Source: Archegozetes longisetosus (taxonomy: Eukaryota; Arthropoda; Arachnida; Sarcoptiformes; Trhypochthoniidae). Taken from it: a DNA stretch of 64,000 bases. The notes under the pieces were generated by a model. The model searched no databases and was not told where the DNA came from. It saw only the letters and a program-made list of their open reading frames with translations. The stretch's first letter is position 1; every line of letters starts with the position of its first letter. The stretch covers positions 11,234,001 through 11,298,000 of the forward strand of contig JAEMBT020000005.1 in assembly GCA_018873245.2 (NCBI GenBank), in the 5' to 3' direction. The position numbers were made by a program, and so were the translations under genes. Below are positions 12,942 to 24,816 of the stretch, piece after piece.

Positions 12942-13486
12942 AAAATCAATTTTTAGTATTGATGCATTTAATAGCGATTTATTAAAAGAATTGAATTTTT
13001 CGATATAGAAGGAACTAAATTTAATAAATGAATTTCTTAAAATGAAGTTTCAGTAAGATATGACTTCCTCCATCGGGATTATTTCAAGTTTAGTTTAAAT
13101 AATTTGAAGCTTTTGAAAACGTTGTTTTACAAGTATTTTACTCGTCTCACGAGACTGACTCGGCGATTTCGACCGAACCAGATATAAATTAACAGATTTG
13201 AATTAATGGAAACGTGGAGACTACGATAAGGTACATGGATCCAGTAATGACTCATTTTGTCAAAAATGTATTTAGAACCTCATAGCATTCAGGTGAAGAT
13301 TTGAAGCAATTAACATTAAATGATAGTCTGCTATAATCATTTGTAACCACTCATAAGTGAAACGTATCTATATCACATGCACTTCAAATGTAAGTAAGAA
13401 TATTTATTTAAAAATAATAATGATTTTTATCCAGAACTTAAAGTATCTATCGATTTTTGTAAAAAAGTAGTTAAGTACCCCGATGC
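12942..13486. other. Gene-free interval
   Basis: AT-rich sequence between the IR stop codon and the GH31-like remnant on the opposite strand. Nothing recognisable was seen. Confidence 0.5.
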
Positions 13487-13913
13487 TTATAACTCCAACG
13501 CAAAGAGCGCTTTTGATTTCTTATATCTAATCCCAAATCTTTCAAAGTCGAAACACACAAATTCGCATTTAAAACGATTAGATTCTAAACTTCTGTCAGT
13601 ACCAATGGAAGCTATACTTATTGATTCGTGACAAGGCGGATCAATAACATCAAGAACTCTAATTACATCAATTTTTGTATTGATAGTTTCTCTATTTATC
13701 CATGCAGTGTTAGAATATGGATCTTTTTTGTATACTTACATTATTTAATACAAAAGAAAATGATAATAAAATTGATTTAATGGTTTCTTCAGTGATTCCA
13801 TCGTCTATAAACAGTTCTCCCTCTGCCTTGCCATCCGAATCTAAGGCAGCGACTAAATAAAAGGCCGACATTAGCCCGGATTCACCCGTAGATAGAAACT
13901 GAGTTGAAGACAA
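13487..13913 (-). pseudogene. GH31 alpha-glucosidase C-terminal remnant
   Basis: The upper part reads YLVAALDSDGKAEGELFIDD, which matches the distal beta-sandwich region of GH31 alpha-glucosidases, where LIVALD...GEA.GELF.DDG is conserved. The minus-strand sequence then changes frame around 13735-13745 and continues open as DPYSNTAWINRETINTKIDV to a stop at 13487-13489. A possible splice acceptor (CTTCAACTCAG) precedes base 13898. The catalytic (beta/alpha)8 barrel is absent on the upstream (higher-coordinate) side. This is therefore a fragment or pseudogene. GTAAGT at the frame change could instead be a donor, but the 17 bp left to the next AG is too short for an intron. Confidence 0.5.
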
Positions 13914-14370
13914 AAGAATTCAAGTATTCAATTCTACATAAATTCAATCGTGTAAATAGACCTTTAATCTCCAACCCCATAATTACTGATTAAGAGTCAG
14001 TTTATACCATAATTGTCTGTAAATTCATTTGCCGACTGGTTCAGTGCAAAATAGTCTGCGCAAGAATTACTGCGTTGAATTTACGGTGCAGAAATTTACT
14101 GTGCAGAATTTCAATAGAAAATGACTAATGATGAAGTTCATATTAGGCACAGTATACTTTATGAGTTTAAGCAAGATAACAAAGTGACGAATACAAACAA
14201 ACACATTTAAACTCTTTACGGTAAAGAAGGTTTAGCTGTTCGCAAATGTGAATATTGACTTGCCAAATTCGGTTCTGGAGACTGACTTATCCGGTTGGTT
14301 CCAGTCCGGTCAGCCTGTCGAGTTGGATAACGACGCCCTACTAATTCTGATCGGAGCAAGACAGTTTAAA

Positions 14371-14444
14371 AGATACTTCGGAATAGAGTAAGAAGAATGT
14401 TGAAGATACTTCGGAATAGAGTAAGAAGAATGTTGAAGATACTT
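14371..14444. repeat. 33-bp tandem duplication
   Basis: The unit at 14371-14403 (beginning AGATACTTCGGAATAGAG) is repeated exactly at 14404-14436, followed by the first 8 bases of a third unit. A simple local duplication in non-coding DNA. Confidence 0.9.
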
Positions 14445-15192
14445 GAATTATACTTTATAACATTTGCTAAGAAGGTGATAAGAGGTTGATAAGAGGTTAA
14501 CAAAAATTATGCTTTAAAAAAATTTTTAAATTTTTCCCCTAATTTTTTATTATAATCGAAGCTCAAGAACAATTTAAAGATTTTTAAGTTCTTTCTAAAT
14601 AAACTGATTCAACCAAATTTAAATAAAATAGACAATATCTGTAATAATCAAATAAGTTTAAGTAAAAGCGAAAAGTTTCAAGATGCTGTTGATAAAACGA
14701 GACTAATGATGTAGAATAGATTTTTAGCAGTTGTTGCAAGTAATCCACTTATGACTAAAAAGGAAGTTTGTCATCATTAGGATTAAGATTGGGTACAGTA
14801 AACTACATTCAACAATATTGCAAAATTCAAAGTCCTTTTTATTATAAGAAACCAAAATCACCTAGAAAGACCCAGCTGCTAAAAATGGAACTAAAGCTAA
14901 CTATCTTTCAGGTTTAGCAGTTGACACCTGGCTACCGTGTTGATTCTCTTGTTGAATATTTTCAAAACTTAATGAAATTTTTATTCATAAAGAAGTCACT
15001 CTTATTCAAGATATAAAGTTTTTTTTTATTGAACTTAATAAATTAATAAATTTTTTTTTTAAAAATTTGATCGCTAAACACCAGTGCCTGTCGTTTGACT
15101 CGCATGTAACACAAGGAAAAAGTAAGAGGCTTATTATTACATTCCAGATAATAATTCATTAATGTACGCTAATAATACTGACATATTTAATG
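14445..15192. other. Gene-free interval
   Basis: No recognisable exon. Short open stretches near 14660-14900 are broken by stops, and I could not assign them to a family. Confidence 0.45.
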
Positions 15193-16142
15193 CTAATTTA
15201 CACAATATAAAATTATAATTTGTTTAATTAACATTGCTAGATCACTGCTGGAATGTCGGTCCTTAGGTTCAAGTGTTATTAATTTGCTTATAATATCTAA
15301 TAGTATTTGGCTCAATTCTTTGTGTTGATGAGAATCCAATATATTTAATATGTTATTTGGCAATTGATGATTACTTAAGTCAAGAAGAACAGAAATGTAA
15401 TCATCATTTTGAAAGTAGGTGAGAAATTCAGTTAAAATGACTCCCATTGGGAACATATCTGCCATGCTGTTGTAATTCCTGCTCTCCCTTTGTTCGAATG
15501 GCTTGTACAAATATGTTCCCCTATCTTTGGTGTGACTCTCCGATTTGTCTCCATACCTGTTATGGAACACCGAAATGCCCAAATCAGTGATTTTGCACCT
15601 CTCATCAAACGATATCAATATGTTCTCCGGCTTCAAGTCACGATGGATCAGATTATGATAATGTATTGCAATCCTAGCGCAATCTCGTGATACATCTTCA
15701 AACATTGACCCACATCACGCTCACGCAAGGAATTCAAATCAAACTATTGCTTTAAATTTTGCTGACAATTCGAATCGCAAAAAGATTCTCGCCTGTGACT
15801 GGGGCGAGTGTTCCGGTAAATGCTTATTCTTTGACTAGCACCAACACTCGAAAAGTGTGACAATGTTGGGATGGACCAGGTATATCTGTATCATTTTACC
15901 TTTTAACGTGTCAAACACTTCCTTTTCGCTCCTCTTCTCGCTGGCTACATTATTCTCCAACACTTTCACAAAATCTATCACTTTAACCGCATAGTGTTTC
16001 TCCTCTAGCTTCACCTTGAACACAACGCCAAATGCACCATTCCCAAGCACACCCATCTTCGAGTAGTTGCGCTTCTTCAATTGTGATTCGTATGATATGT
16101 CCATTTCGTAGCCGTCAAACAATTGTTTACAGCTTAATTCCT
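15193..16142 (-). pseudogene. eIF2-alpha-kinase-like protein kinase, disrupted
   Basis: Reading on the minus strand from a splice acceptor just above 16142, the N-lobe has the glycine loop GNGAFGVVF, the lysine motif YAVKVI and an alpha-C segment with SEKEVF. The C-lobe has IHRDLKPENIL, DLG in place of DFG (KITDLGIS), GTYLYKPFEQ as activation-segment end and ADMFPMGVILTEFL. The GTYLY..EQ and MGVIL features resemble PKR/PERK/GCN2/HRI kinases, which phosphorylate eIF2-alpha under stress. Between the lobes the frame is lost: a TAG replaces a likely tryptophan in the hinge-following segment (about 15755), and the frame shifts again just before IHRD (near 15655). Exons 5' of the N-lobe were not found. 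A related kinase lies at 31791-35356 on the same strand, on the other side of the Polinton. Confidence 0.8.
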
Positions 16143-16637
16143 GTAAAGGATTTTATCATAATTATTTGTATTTAATAGTATTCAAATATCAAATGTTTAA
16201 TAACAATCTAAGCAATTATTCAAACTTGTTTATAAAATATATTTTAGACACTAGTTCTAAACATAATTTTAAAAAAGTCATGAAAATTAATCATTTTAAT
16301 AAATCTATTCATGTTGAATTTACACTTTTTAATGTTTGTAGTTCCCTTGTATAAATAGCAATAATGGTGCTATCCACGTGTGAGATATATAAAACTTGGT
16401 GAAGATCTACGTTTAGGGGTAAGAGATGAAAATAGAGAGGCACAAACAAAAAAAGTTCACTATCCAATCAACACCTTCGGCAACAACAATTAGATTATCG
16501 ACATCCAATAGCAGATTCACACTAAGCAAAATAAACAGAGTTCAACTATTGAGATTTAAATGAAGTTCCGTTGAATGATTGCTCAATGTGTGAAAGAAGC
16601 ATAAAGCTTGAAACCAGATGAGAAATTAAAACATGGC
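16143..16637. other. Short non-coding interval before the Polinton
   Basis: AT-rich sequence between the disrupted kinase and the left Polinton end. Nothing is supported as a gene. Confidence 0.5.
16632..16637. other. Candidate Polinton target-site duplication, left (CATGGC)
   Basis: The six bases outside the left terminal repeat read CATGGC; those outside the right one (31468-31473) read CATGGT. Six-base duplications are normal for Polinton insertion; five of six bases match. Confidence 0.75.
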
Positions 16638-18136
16638 AGTAGTGTATATATGACGACCCTGGGACAGTATGAAAAATAGCAGATTTTCATCAAATAAAAC
16701 TCACAAAATAGCTAATAAACCAACAAAATCAATAAAAAATGTTGGGACATAATTTCATATATTTTAAATATGTCATATATATCAAATAATTCATATATTT
16801 CATCTAATAAAACTCAAATTAATGGTCAATAAAAGCTGGGATAGTACAACTCGTATTCTTTGGTACCCTCTAAATTTAATAAAAAATAGCAGAATTCATC
16901 AAATAAAACTCACAAAATAGTCAATAGAAAGCCTGAAATAAAATAAACCTATGACAGAACGAGTTCGTACTTTTCGTATTCCTCTAAATTCATGAAAAAT
17001 AGCACGATTTCCATAGTATAAAACAGAAAAAACCTGGAATAGTACGAGTTCGTACTTTTCGTACCCCTATAAAATCATCAAAAAGTGAACTTTTCATATC
17101 GTTTAATATGGAATTTAAACAAAAAACTTCATAAAACTACCTAAAACCAGTCAAAAAAACCTGGGACAGTACAACTCGTACCCTCTATAATAGCAGATTT
17201 TCATAAAATAAAACAGAAAAATACTTGGGCAGAACGACTTGCACCCTCTAAAATTGAACTTTAATATGGAATATAAGCTAAAACTATCATGTTTCGCTAT
17301 TGAGGAGCTACGACAGTACGAATAGTACGAGCACGAAAAATAGCAGATTTTTATCAAATAAAACGAAAAGACTCACAAAAATAGTCAATAGAAAGCCTAA
17401 AATCAATAAAAAAAAAAGCTAGGACACTACGAGGGGTACGAGCTCATACTCCCCAAAATCATGAAAAAAAACAAAAATTGGACTTTTCATATCGTTTTGT
17501 ATGGAATTTAAGCTAAAAAGCTTCAGAAAATCGCCTAAAACTATCATAATTTTCTGTTAATATTCTGGGACAGTACAAGCTCGTATTTTTCGTACCTCTC
17601 TAAAGTTCATGATAAATACAGGATTTCCATAACTCACAAAAATAGCTAATATAAACTGAGACAATACAACTCGTACTTTATCCATACCATCTAAAATATA
17701 GTACAAAGTGCAATACTCATTGTAGCCAAGTTTCACGAAAATCAAATGATCAAAAATATGTTTAAAAAATTCACAAAACCAAAACTCCTATACCTGTAAT
17801 GCTGAAAATTAATATTTTCAAAAATCAATATCTTCAAAACGATAAATGATAAAGAGTTAGTTTCTTTTTAGTTTAACTTGTCTTTCAATAGTCTTCATTT
17901 TGATACCTATATTGTTATGGTCAGTAGTCAAGATCAATGAGTGGACATTGGTCAGTCTAACTTTTGAACCGGTCATCATAGAACTTTCACACAAGTTTTG
18001 TTGAAATCAGTATGAAAAATGCTTTCCAATGATATACATGTTGTTATACTTTTCTTAAATTTGATAGTCTTTTTTGAATAAAAATAATCACACACTAAAG
18101 TCACCTACACATATTAAAGCCTTCTATTCACTCTAT
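16638..18136. repeat. Left terminal inverted repeat of the Polinton (1,499 bp)
   Basis: It matches 29969-31467 in reverse complement; the two are equal in length and appeared identical in every part I compared. The outer 1.1 kb is built from about ten degenerate subrepeats. Each has a core such as GGGACAGTACAACTCGTAC followed by AAAAATAGCAGATTTTCATC and AATAAAACTCACAAAATAG. The inner 400 bp is unique sequence. Small ORFs present in both copies are by-products of this repeat structure. Confidence 0.95.
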
Positions 18137-18467
18137 AAAAAAATAGTCAATGCTTTTCTTCTCATTATCTCATAGAAAGCAATGTAAAGCACATTTATAA
18201 ACTTTAAATGCTGTTTAACAACTAATTTAAACCTAATATTTAATGAAAAATTTAATATTTTTGAAGATTAATTATAATTAAACAAATTGATTTTTTTGAA
18301 ATTTTGGTATTATATAGTGTAAAATAAGATCTATTCAATGATATAAAATTCAAAGCATTCTGAAAACTTTTTAATTCATGATTTTTAAACTAATTCTAAA
18401 CAAACTTTATGACATTTCACTTCCTCAAACCTTGAAAACGTAAACAAGAAATAAGATTTGTGTTAAA

Positions 18468-19156
18468 ATGGCTTCTCAATCATCTCCTATGGATTGTGGA
18501 TTTAATATGGAATATGTGGGTATAATATTTTTTTTCTTATTCCGTTATCTAAATTTAAATCTTTTTTAGATGAATTCGATTTATCAGATCCAACCATAGA
18601 ATTACCTAATAATATATGGGAGGTTATGATAGATCTACATAAGAAGTAAAATATGGAATAAAAAGATCAACTAATTTTATAGAAATAACTTTAGAAACTT
18701 TAAGCCTCTAGACGATGAACTAATTATAACTGTTAATGAAATAATTGATGAAATAAATGAAAATGATGATGAATTTACTTACGATCAAAAACAAAAACCA
18801 TCAGAGACAAAAGAAGAAAAAGATGCTAAAAACTATAATCAACTAATTGAGGATATGAAAAATAGTCTTAATGTTGGAAATAATAGTATTGGATCAATTG
18901 AAACAAATTTTGAAGATCTCGAACAAGCAAAAGGAGTAATTACTTTAATCAGTAACGAATTAGATTTTCACTAAAAACAAACTCTTAAATATGCACTTCA
19001 AGCTGGTCAATGTCTCAAAAGGATCAAGAGTTATGTCAGATGGAAAAGAAAAAATTCTTTGATTTTTTAAAAGAGTGTGGAATAAAATTGAATAAATCCT
19101 ATGTTCACTTTCTAGTTTCGTTTTATAACTTTAGTAAAGATTACCCATTTTGTTAA
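18468..19156 (+). pseudogene. Small Polinton ORF, broken, acidic and lysine-rich
   Basis: A start ATG at 18468 lies just inside the left terminal repeat. After MASQSSPMDCGF a GT...AG pair (about 18516-18569) could be a short intron. The following stretch (EFDLSDPTIELPNNIWEVMI) runs to a stop at 18647. A second open stretch rich in D, E, N and K (about 18685-18972) ends at a TAA. The last part, in another frame, reads KKKFFDFLKECGIKLNKSYV and ends at 19154-19156. I believe this closing block resembles small uncharacterised proteins of other Polintons and large DNA viruses, but I cannot confirm that. Stops and frame changes make it non-functional as it stands. Confidence 0.5.
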
Positions 19157-19393
19157 GAATAATTTTAAAAAGATTAAAATAGCGATTTGATCCACTAATG
19201 TAGAGCGAGAATATTGAAAAAGTTTATAACTTTGCTATTATAATAAACGTCAAGGTTAAATTCTCACGCCGTGAGACAATGTCCTTGAGAATTTCTTATT
19301 CAATACTTAATTTTCCTTTATGAATAAATAAAAAGATTTCTTTCAGTTTTTAATAGTTAATCTTTTATAAAATAAAAATAAAATACGGAAATA

Positions 19394-19582
19394 ATGAATG
19401 CATCGGATTCCGTAAACGCTTTGATTCAATTCAAAGAAATGATGATAAATCCTTATAAACTAGAAGAAACAGCGAATAATGAATTTGTTAAACATATATT
19501 TAAAATTATGAATGATAATTTCAGAAAACATAAAGCAATGATATTAAAACTAGCTAAAGTAGGATATGTCAAAATTAAATAA
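19394..19582 (+). CDS. Small unidentified Polinton ORF (62 residues)
   Basis: An open frame of 62 residues starting MNASDSVNALIQFKEMM, predicted helical, with a basic C-terminal half. It overlaps the 3' end of the polymerase gene on the opposite strand by 8 bp, a compact tail-to-tail layout common in viral and Polinton genomes. No family recognised. Confidence 0.35.
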   Translation: MNASDSVNALIQFKEMMINPYKLEETANNEFVKHIFKIMNDNFRKHKAMILKLAKVGYVKIK

Positions 19583-22500
19583 TCCTATAATGCCCATGAG
19601 CTAATGTTGTGTGTCCATCATCCAATATATATCTTTTATCATCAAAATTACTCAAAGCTACCTTCGTTTGTTCTATAGTATATACATTGAGTTTTTCTGA
19701 CTTAATCTTATTATAAGTAGCAGATGTTTGTGTTTCGTCATCCAAAACTTTTTTCCATATTAGTAATTGGTGTCTATTTGTTATATGACAAGGTACTCCT
19801 TTTTCTCTTTTCTTCAGCTCTGTTTTATCTTGATGTTCAATCGTATAACAGTACATTTTTGCTCTTAATCCCATGAATATTGTAACTATATCCGCACCTG
19901 TTTCTATCCTAAAGCAACCCAATTTCATCATATTTTTAGGCTTAATACCAAATCTGTTATCTTCAGAAAAGTTGGAAGTATCAAACCACACATCAAGATC
20001 ATCTTTTATGTCTTCATAGAAGTCTTCTGTTTTGATATGAAGCATTAACCCATCAGTATCAGTTTGTATCACTTCAACTTTATCACCTCTTTCACTTCGT
20101 TCAAGCCCCGAAGGAGACCCCCATTTAGGTTTTAAGTATTCATATACAAACTTAAACATTCTCCATTTAGACATCTCAAGTACACAAAAGCCAGCATAGA
20201 TTGGTTTATTGTATTTGACTGGTAAACGATTCATATGGAGAGCTACCAGGTTCCTAGTAAATATTTTTTCACGTTTGAAATTAATCTTTTCACATATCTT
20301 AATGCTTTCTTTCTCTCACAGCAGAACCTTATATCTTGTCTTTTGAGTACATTCTCTATAGTTTTTCCATAAACTGAATTATTCATTAGTTTAAAGAAAT
20401 CTTTCTCAAACTCAGAAGTACCTTCTTGTCTTAGTTTTGTATTGAGATCTATATAAGATTTTAACCAATCTTTTTGTTCATATTTTATTGCACACTCTAT
20501 TCCATAAAGTTTAAGTCCATGTTGTATAGCTTGTTTTAGTGTTCTATTATCACATATTAATCCTTTTTTATTCTCTAAACTTGTAATTAATTTCCTTGAT
20601 TTTGTTATTTTTCTTAATTTATTTTGATAAGGAGATAGATCATTCTGAGTTATATTTTTATGAATATGGGAAAATGTATAGTCATTATGTTTATCATGTA
20701 ATTCTTTTGGATATATTAATTTAACTTTTATTATATATCCAATATCACTATCATCAGGAATTTCAAGTATATTTTCTTCTAAATATTTAAGATCTTTTTC
20801 TTCACACCATTTAAAGTTTTTACAAGGTAGTTTAAAAGACATAGCATCAGCATATAAATTGTTAGCATCAACAGGAACAAGAAATGATTCTCTTGTAGGA
20901 TCATAATTAATCATATATTTATTATTTGCTTCAACATATCTTTTCATAATACAAGACAATCCTCCTCTTATACCTTCCATTATCGTTAATAACATATCTT
21001 GATCTATTAGTAATTCCAATTCAATTTCTGTGTATTTTAGCATTGCATCCCAAGATAATCCAGGACTTGAGATATAATGAGCTGGATCTAAACTATAATG
21101 TTTTAATGATAATTCCCTAAATGATTCAAAACAATCAGCAAGAATCAAAACATCACAAGTTAAATATAATTCCATATATTCTTTGAAACTCTTATATTTA
21201 TAATAATCCCATAATTTTTTACCTCTTATAATCTTCAATATCAATATTTGTATCTTTAAGGTTATCATAAAAAGATTCATAGTTAGGATATTCTATTGAT
21301 TCCAACTTATCAAAACTATCAAGATATGAATAAGGAAATACACCTTTTTACACCAGTAATTCTAGGATCTCAATAGGTAAATCTTTAAAATAAGAAGTTA
21401 AATTCTTAAAATTTTTAATTTCGACTTTATCTTAATCATATAGCACCTTAGCCGACTTATCAATTGATTTCAATAGGGATTTGAGTGAGTCTTTGAATTC
21501 AAATTTGATATTAGTTTCTTCAACTTTAACAGTAATAGAAAAGTATTTCTCTTTAGTTTGAGATATAATCTTAATGTTTCTATCAATTTTGTAAAGCTTC
21601 CTAATAAAGTGCTTAAAGTCATATCCAGTCCCGTTGTGGAAAAAGACTGGTATCTTTAATGAGGTTCTAACATTTAAATTACATGACAATTAAATTGAGA
21701 GCTGCTCCTCTAAATTTTCCAGTTACATGACAATGATCCCTAACTTTTATATCAGTTTCAGTAAACTCTTTATTACACAAATGACATTTTTCTGCTTTTT
21801 CAAACTTTAATAAGTCATCATTACTAAGTTGTGGTTTCTTAAATTCTTCTAATCTTCTAACAAGTAACTCATTCAATTTTCGCCCTTCCTCTATAAGAGT
21901 TTGTACAAAGTTACTCATAGTATCTTTAGCTGAAGTACCTGTATATTTTTAAAAGTTTTTGTAGAAAGTACTTATTCCTAAGAAACTATAAGCACAAGCC
22001 TCATGTCGTGCTTTCAATCTTTTATGATTTAACTTTCTTAAAACAGCCTCTAAATCAGCGTAATACACCAAAGGAACTCTAATAGTTTTATGATAATTCT
22101 TAAACTTTAAAATGTTATCTTCTGCTTCAGGAAGAGTCGGAATAGCATTCTCATTGTCAAAGTAATTATTACATAGAGTTTGATGTCTTCTGAATACTTC
22201 CATGTTTTCTGTATGATAGAAACATCTTTCACATATAAAATGATGATGTTCATGTTTGATTAATTGATCTCTAACTAATTTTGGTAATTTTTTTTATATA
22301 AACGTAATGAGTTGTCTGCGACTCTTTCTCTTTTATTAAAAGTAAGTTTACATTATCTGATTTCTTTTTATCTTGAGAACAAGTTAAATAAGGTTGTATA
22401 CTTATTCCATTAACAACATATAAGTTTATTGAAATTTTATTTTGTTTACAAAAATTTTTAATATCATCCACTTCAACTGGAAATTTGATGTTAGTAAAGT

Positions 22501-23510
22501 CATAGTCATTAACCCATTTAATATACCATGATACTCTTTCTGGATGATGAGTAATTTCATTCTTATGTTTATGGTACTGTAAACAATATTTAAAACATTT
22601 CTGATCATCATTCTTAATATTAATTGTAGCTTTTTTATTATAAATCCATTTTGGTAGTTCAATATAAGAAGAACCCGATAATGGTTTATATTCTCTTAAT
22701 TTAAAATCGATATTAATAACATTATCTAAGTGCCAGTAGCCTTCATTGTTATCCCAAGATTCTATCTTTTCATGAATTTCAAGGAGTAAAGCATGAATTG
22801 GTTCTTCTATCTCAAATTCATTCAATATTATTTTATTTTTGGAAGGTACTGGTAATTCTTTAAATTCCTCTTGTCCAGTCGCTGGATGAAATTTTCTGAA
22901 TTTACCTTTTAATACTATCTGTAACTTATATGTATTTTTCTCTAGAATATATTTCATTCTTTCAAACATTAATTCTGGTAATTCTTCTATTAGAACATTA
23001 ACTGAACTAATATCATTCTTTGGAGTTATTCTTAACGTTAAGAAACATCCCTCTAAAGCTTCTTCTGACTTTTACAATATAATCATCTGTTTCAAAATCA
23101 AGATCATTAAAATGTCGTAATCTTTGTTTTCTAATTTTAAATGATTTAACTTTTTCTTTTAGATTATTTTGTAATAACTTTGTTTTATTCTTATGAGTAA
23201 TTGATTTAAGATGATTATTCCATTGTTTTTTAAATACTATAGTTTTACAATATCCACAATATTTTTGAATATTATATATTTCATCTTTAACTAATTTAAT
23301 GTTACTTTTATGTAAATTTGATTTAAGATGATCATTCCATTCATCTTCTTTTATTAAAACGTTACAAATTCTACAATGTTTTTCATCACCAGGGGATTCA
23401 TTTCTTCTTATATTATCTAAATTTTTTTTAGTTTTAATGTGTTTACTCCAATTTGATTTTGATATTTCAACATTACAAAGATGACAGCGTTTACTATTAT
23501 TTCTTTCCAT
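19575..23510 (-). pseudogene. Protein-primed family-B DNA polymerase of the Polinton, disrupted
   Basis: This polymerase would copy the element from its ends using a protein primer. In order from 23510 downward: three CxxC...H-x4-H zinc fingers (23150-23510); a region with a further finger near 22205-22240; Exo I with YYADLEAVL (about 22045-22065); a CHLCNKEF...VRDHCHVTGKFRGAA zinc site (21700-21800); Exo II with FFHNGTGYDFKHF (21615-21655); Exo III with YLTCDVLILADCFE (21130-21175); motif A DANNLYADAMSFKLP (20830-20875); motif B KLMNNSVYGKTIENV (20345-20390); motif C VIQTDTDGLML (20040-20075); terminal TLAHGHYRII. Lesions: frame changes near 23040, 22288-22295 (T8 on the + strand), 21685, 21245 and 20270, and in-frame TAA codons at 21949, 21432 and 21348. 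The catalytic motifs are still readable, so inactivation is fairly recent. Confidence 0.93.
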
Positions 23511-23622
23511 TTATATTAAAAATTTATTTTTCTTAAATATTAATTTTTCAATTATTAATATTTATTTAAATTTAAAAAATTTATTAATAAATTAATTTCT
23601 TAATAAATAAATAATATCATTA

Positions 23623-23880
23623 ATGGAAACAACAACTAAAATGTGTGTTAAATGTAAAGAAAATAGACTATTTACTGATTATTCTAAAAATAAATATGGA
23701 AAAGATGGATTATTTTGGGTATGTAATTATTGTTTAAAAGAATATTATATAAATAATACTAAGCCTGTAAAATGTGATTGTGGAAGACTTATAAATGAAA
23801 AATATCTAAAAACACATATCAAATCTAATATTTATAAGAAATATTTAACATGTTATTCTGAAATTATAAAAAAAAAGTGA
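23623..23880 (+). CDS. Small zinc-finger protein of the Polinton
   Basis: An 85-residue ORF, intact. It has two zinc-binding clusters: CVKC...CNYC in the first half and CDCGRLINEKYLKTHIKS (C-x-C...H) in the second. The second cluster resembles the fingers at the start of the divergently transcribed polymerase gene, 112 bp away. The shared intergenic space (23511-23622) is extremely AT-rich and probably holds divergent promoters. A DNA-binding role, perhaps in replication or gene control, is inference. Confidence 0.6.
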   Translation: METTTKMCVKCKENRLFTDYSKNKYGKDGLFWVCNYCLKEYYINNTKPVKCDCGRLINEKYLKTHIKSNIYKKYLTCYSEIIKKK

Positions 23881-24018
23881 AAATGAAACAGTTTCAAGAG
23901 TCTAAAGGACTCTTAAGGAGTCTTTAACCTTATTCGTTATCATACTTAAAAAAATATCTTGAAGAATCTTTAATAGTCTTATCTAGTTTCTATATATATT
24001 GTATTAAATATTAAAAAT

Positions 24019-24638
24019 TTATTTTTCAATGCTAGGTTTTTGTACACAATGATTTCCATCATTAGATGCTTTCGCATAAGCTCTACTAACTTTGTTTCTA
24101 TAATCTTCAGGAATGGAAATTCGTTTAAATTTTTTATCTAACTCTTCTTCTATATCAATTTTATTCATTAATTCAACACATTCACGTAGTTAAGTGTTTT
24201 ACTATCTTTCAAAGTTAAAGATAATGATATTCCTGGAACACTAACTTTTGCTTCTTTTTGTTTTTCATTATATTTCTTTGCAAGAGCATTAAGTTCATCA
24301 CGTTCTTTTTGATATACTTCTTTTAATTTATCTATAATCTCTTTATATTTTTTATTCTTATGTATTGAATTATTAACATTATACCTTTACAATCTGATTC
24401 ACACATTTTTGAAAATAATAATACAAATAATGATTTAAATGGATTTTTCTGTTCAACAGATGCATCTAGTCTCTATTTTTTCATGTAATTCATTCATAAT
24501 ATCAATATATTGTTTTGCAGTTTTAGAGGTAAGTTTATTATTATTGAATGCTAATATATTATCTAAATTAACTTTAGATAAATCATGAATACTTTGAATG
24601 GTATTATGTAGGGTTGATAATGTTATTTGATTTGTCAT
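24019..24638 (-). pseudogene. Coiled-coil-rich Polinton ORF, frame-broken
   Basis: It starts at the ATG at 24638 with MTNQITLSTLHNTIQSIHDL and is helical with heptad-like spacing. It stops at 24453 but continues in another frame as KKYKEIIDKLKEVYQKERDE and VSVPGISLSLTLKDSKTLN. A further frame change follows near 24190, and the last stretch ends NHCVQKPSIEK at 24019-24021. Together it would be a protein of about 200 residues with a long coiled coil. No family recognised; role unknown. Confidence 0.45.
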
Positions 24639-24659
24639 TTATATAAAATATTTTTTATT

Positions 24660-24800
24660 TTGTGGAAATACGGTATAGTATGGTAATATGGTGTGGAGTT
24701 ATGGTATTGAAATACAGTATTGTAATATGGTATGAAATTATAGTAATATGGAATGGAAATACAGTACAGTATGGTATGGTAATACAGAAATATGGAAATA
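24660..24800. repeat. Degenerate ATGGTATGGTAATA simple repeat
   Basis: About 140 bp of imperfect repeats of the type TATGGTAATATGG / ATACAGTA lie between two divergent Polinton ORFs (24638 minus and 24817 plus). It could be a replication-slippage patch inside a promoter region. Confidence 0.7.
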
Positions 24801-24816
24801 ATTTTATATATAAAGG

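Noticed and set aside
17151..17745. Two small ORFs repeated exactly in both Polinton terminal repeats (also 30360-30954)
   Set aside because: They fall in iterated subrepeats and differ in content from any protein family; their identity follows from the terminal-repeat identity, not from coding selection.
23030..23045. Programmed ribosomal frameshift as explanation for the first polymerase frame change
   Set aside because: No canonical X-XXY-YYZ slippery heptamer, and the gene has several other frame changes and stops that such a mechanism would not explain.
19575..23510. Stop-codon reassignment (TAA read as an amino acid) in the polymerase
   Set aside because: The same gene also has frame changes, and neighbouring intact genes use TAA as an ordinary terminator.
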